This document shows, piece after piece, positions 13,032 to 13,032 of a stretch of DNA of 13,032 nucleotides. The notes beneath the pieces are model-generated. The model saw only the letters and a program-made list of their open reading frames with translations, was not told the DNA's origin and did no database searches. Position 1 is the stretch's first letter. The number at the start of each line of letters is the position of its first letter. Source of the stretch: MGR-bin208 sp043779285 (lineage in GTDB: Bacteria > Bacteroidota > Bacteroidia > Chitinophagales > Chitinophagaceae); NCBI GenBank assembly GCA_043779285.1, contig JAYWEL010000058.1, forward strand, positions 1 to 13,032, read 5' to 3'. A program made the position numbers and the translations under genes.

Positions 13032-13032
13032 C

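Overview
The window looks like chromosome from a Bacteroidota bacterium, most likely of the Chitinophagaceae type. Three things support this. The primary sigma factor is the short form without region 1.1. Several intergenic gaps carry the Bacteroidota -7 element TAnnTTTG and lack strong Shine-Dalgarno sites. The S16, LptF/G, CDF and START-like proteins have the lengths and tails usual in that phylum. The DNA is AT-rich. This placement is inferred from sequence features; no database search was run.

Layout. (1) 1-510: 3' part of an IS200/IS605-type TnpA transposase, followed by an imperfect hairpin and a terminator-like stem. (2) 554-2243, plus strand: two pseudouridine synthases in tandem, RluB/RsuA-type then RluA-type. 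(3) 2269-5129, minus strand: a tight cluster read as lptF/G-like permease, CDF metal transporter, OsmC-like protein. (4) 5165-6144: an unrecognised conserved-looking 200-aa protein, convergent with and stop-to-stop overlapping a START-like protein. (5) 6145-6452: a 308-bp divergent regulatory gap. (6) 6453-9964, plus strand: rpoD, ffh, rpsP and rimM, with clear hairpin terminators after rpoD and after rpsP and TAnnTTTG promoters ahead of ffh, rpsP and rimM. (7) 10069-11277: dinB (DNA polymerase IV). (8) 11342-13031, minus strand: two tandem paralogous lipoproteins (signal peptide, Pro-rich linker, PKD-like domain, unrecognised C-terminal domain), downstream of the last 32 codons of a truncated gene that runs off the window edge.

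Most of the window is core information processing: rRNA modification, transcription, protein targeting, ribosome assembly and translesion synthesis. The accessory parts are the transposase remnant at the left edge and the lipoprotein cluster at the right edge. The right edge is the best candidate for something undescribed: an unidentified gene end followed by duplicated lipoproteins whose export signals are nearly identical at DNA level while the mature parts have diverged, with in-frame 12-bp and 24-bp tandem repeats in one copy. No tRNA, rRNA, CRISPR array or complete insertion sequence was seen.
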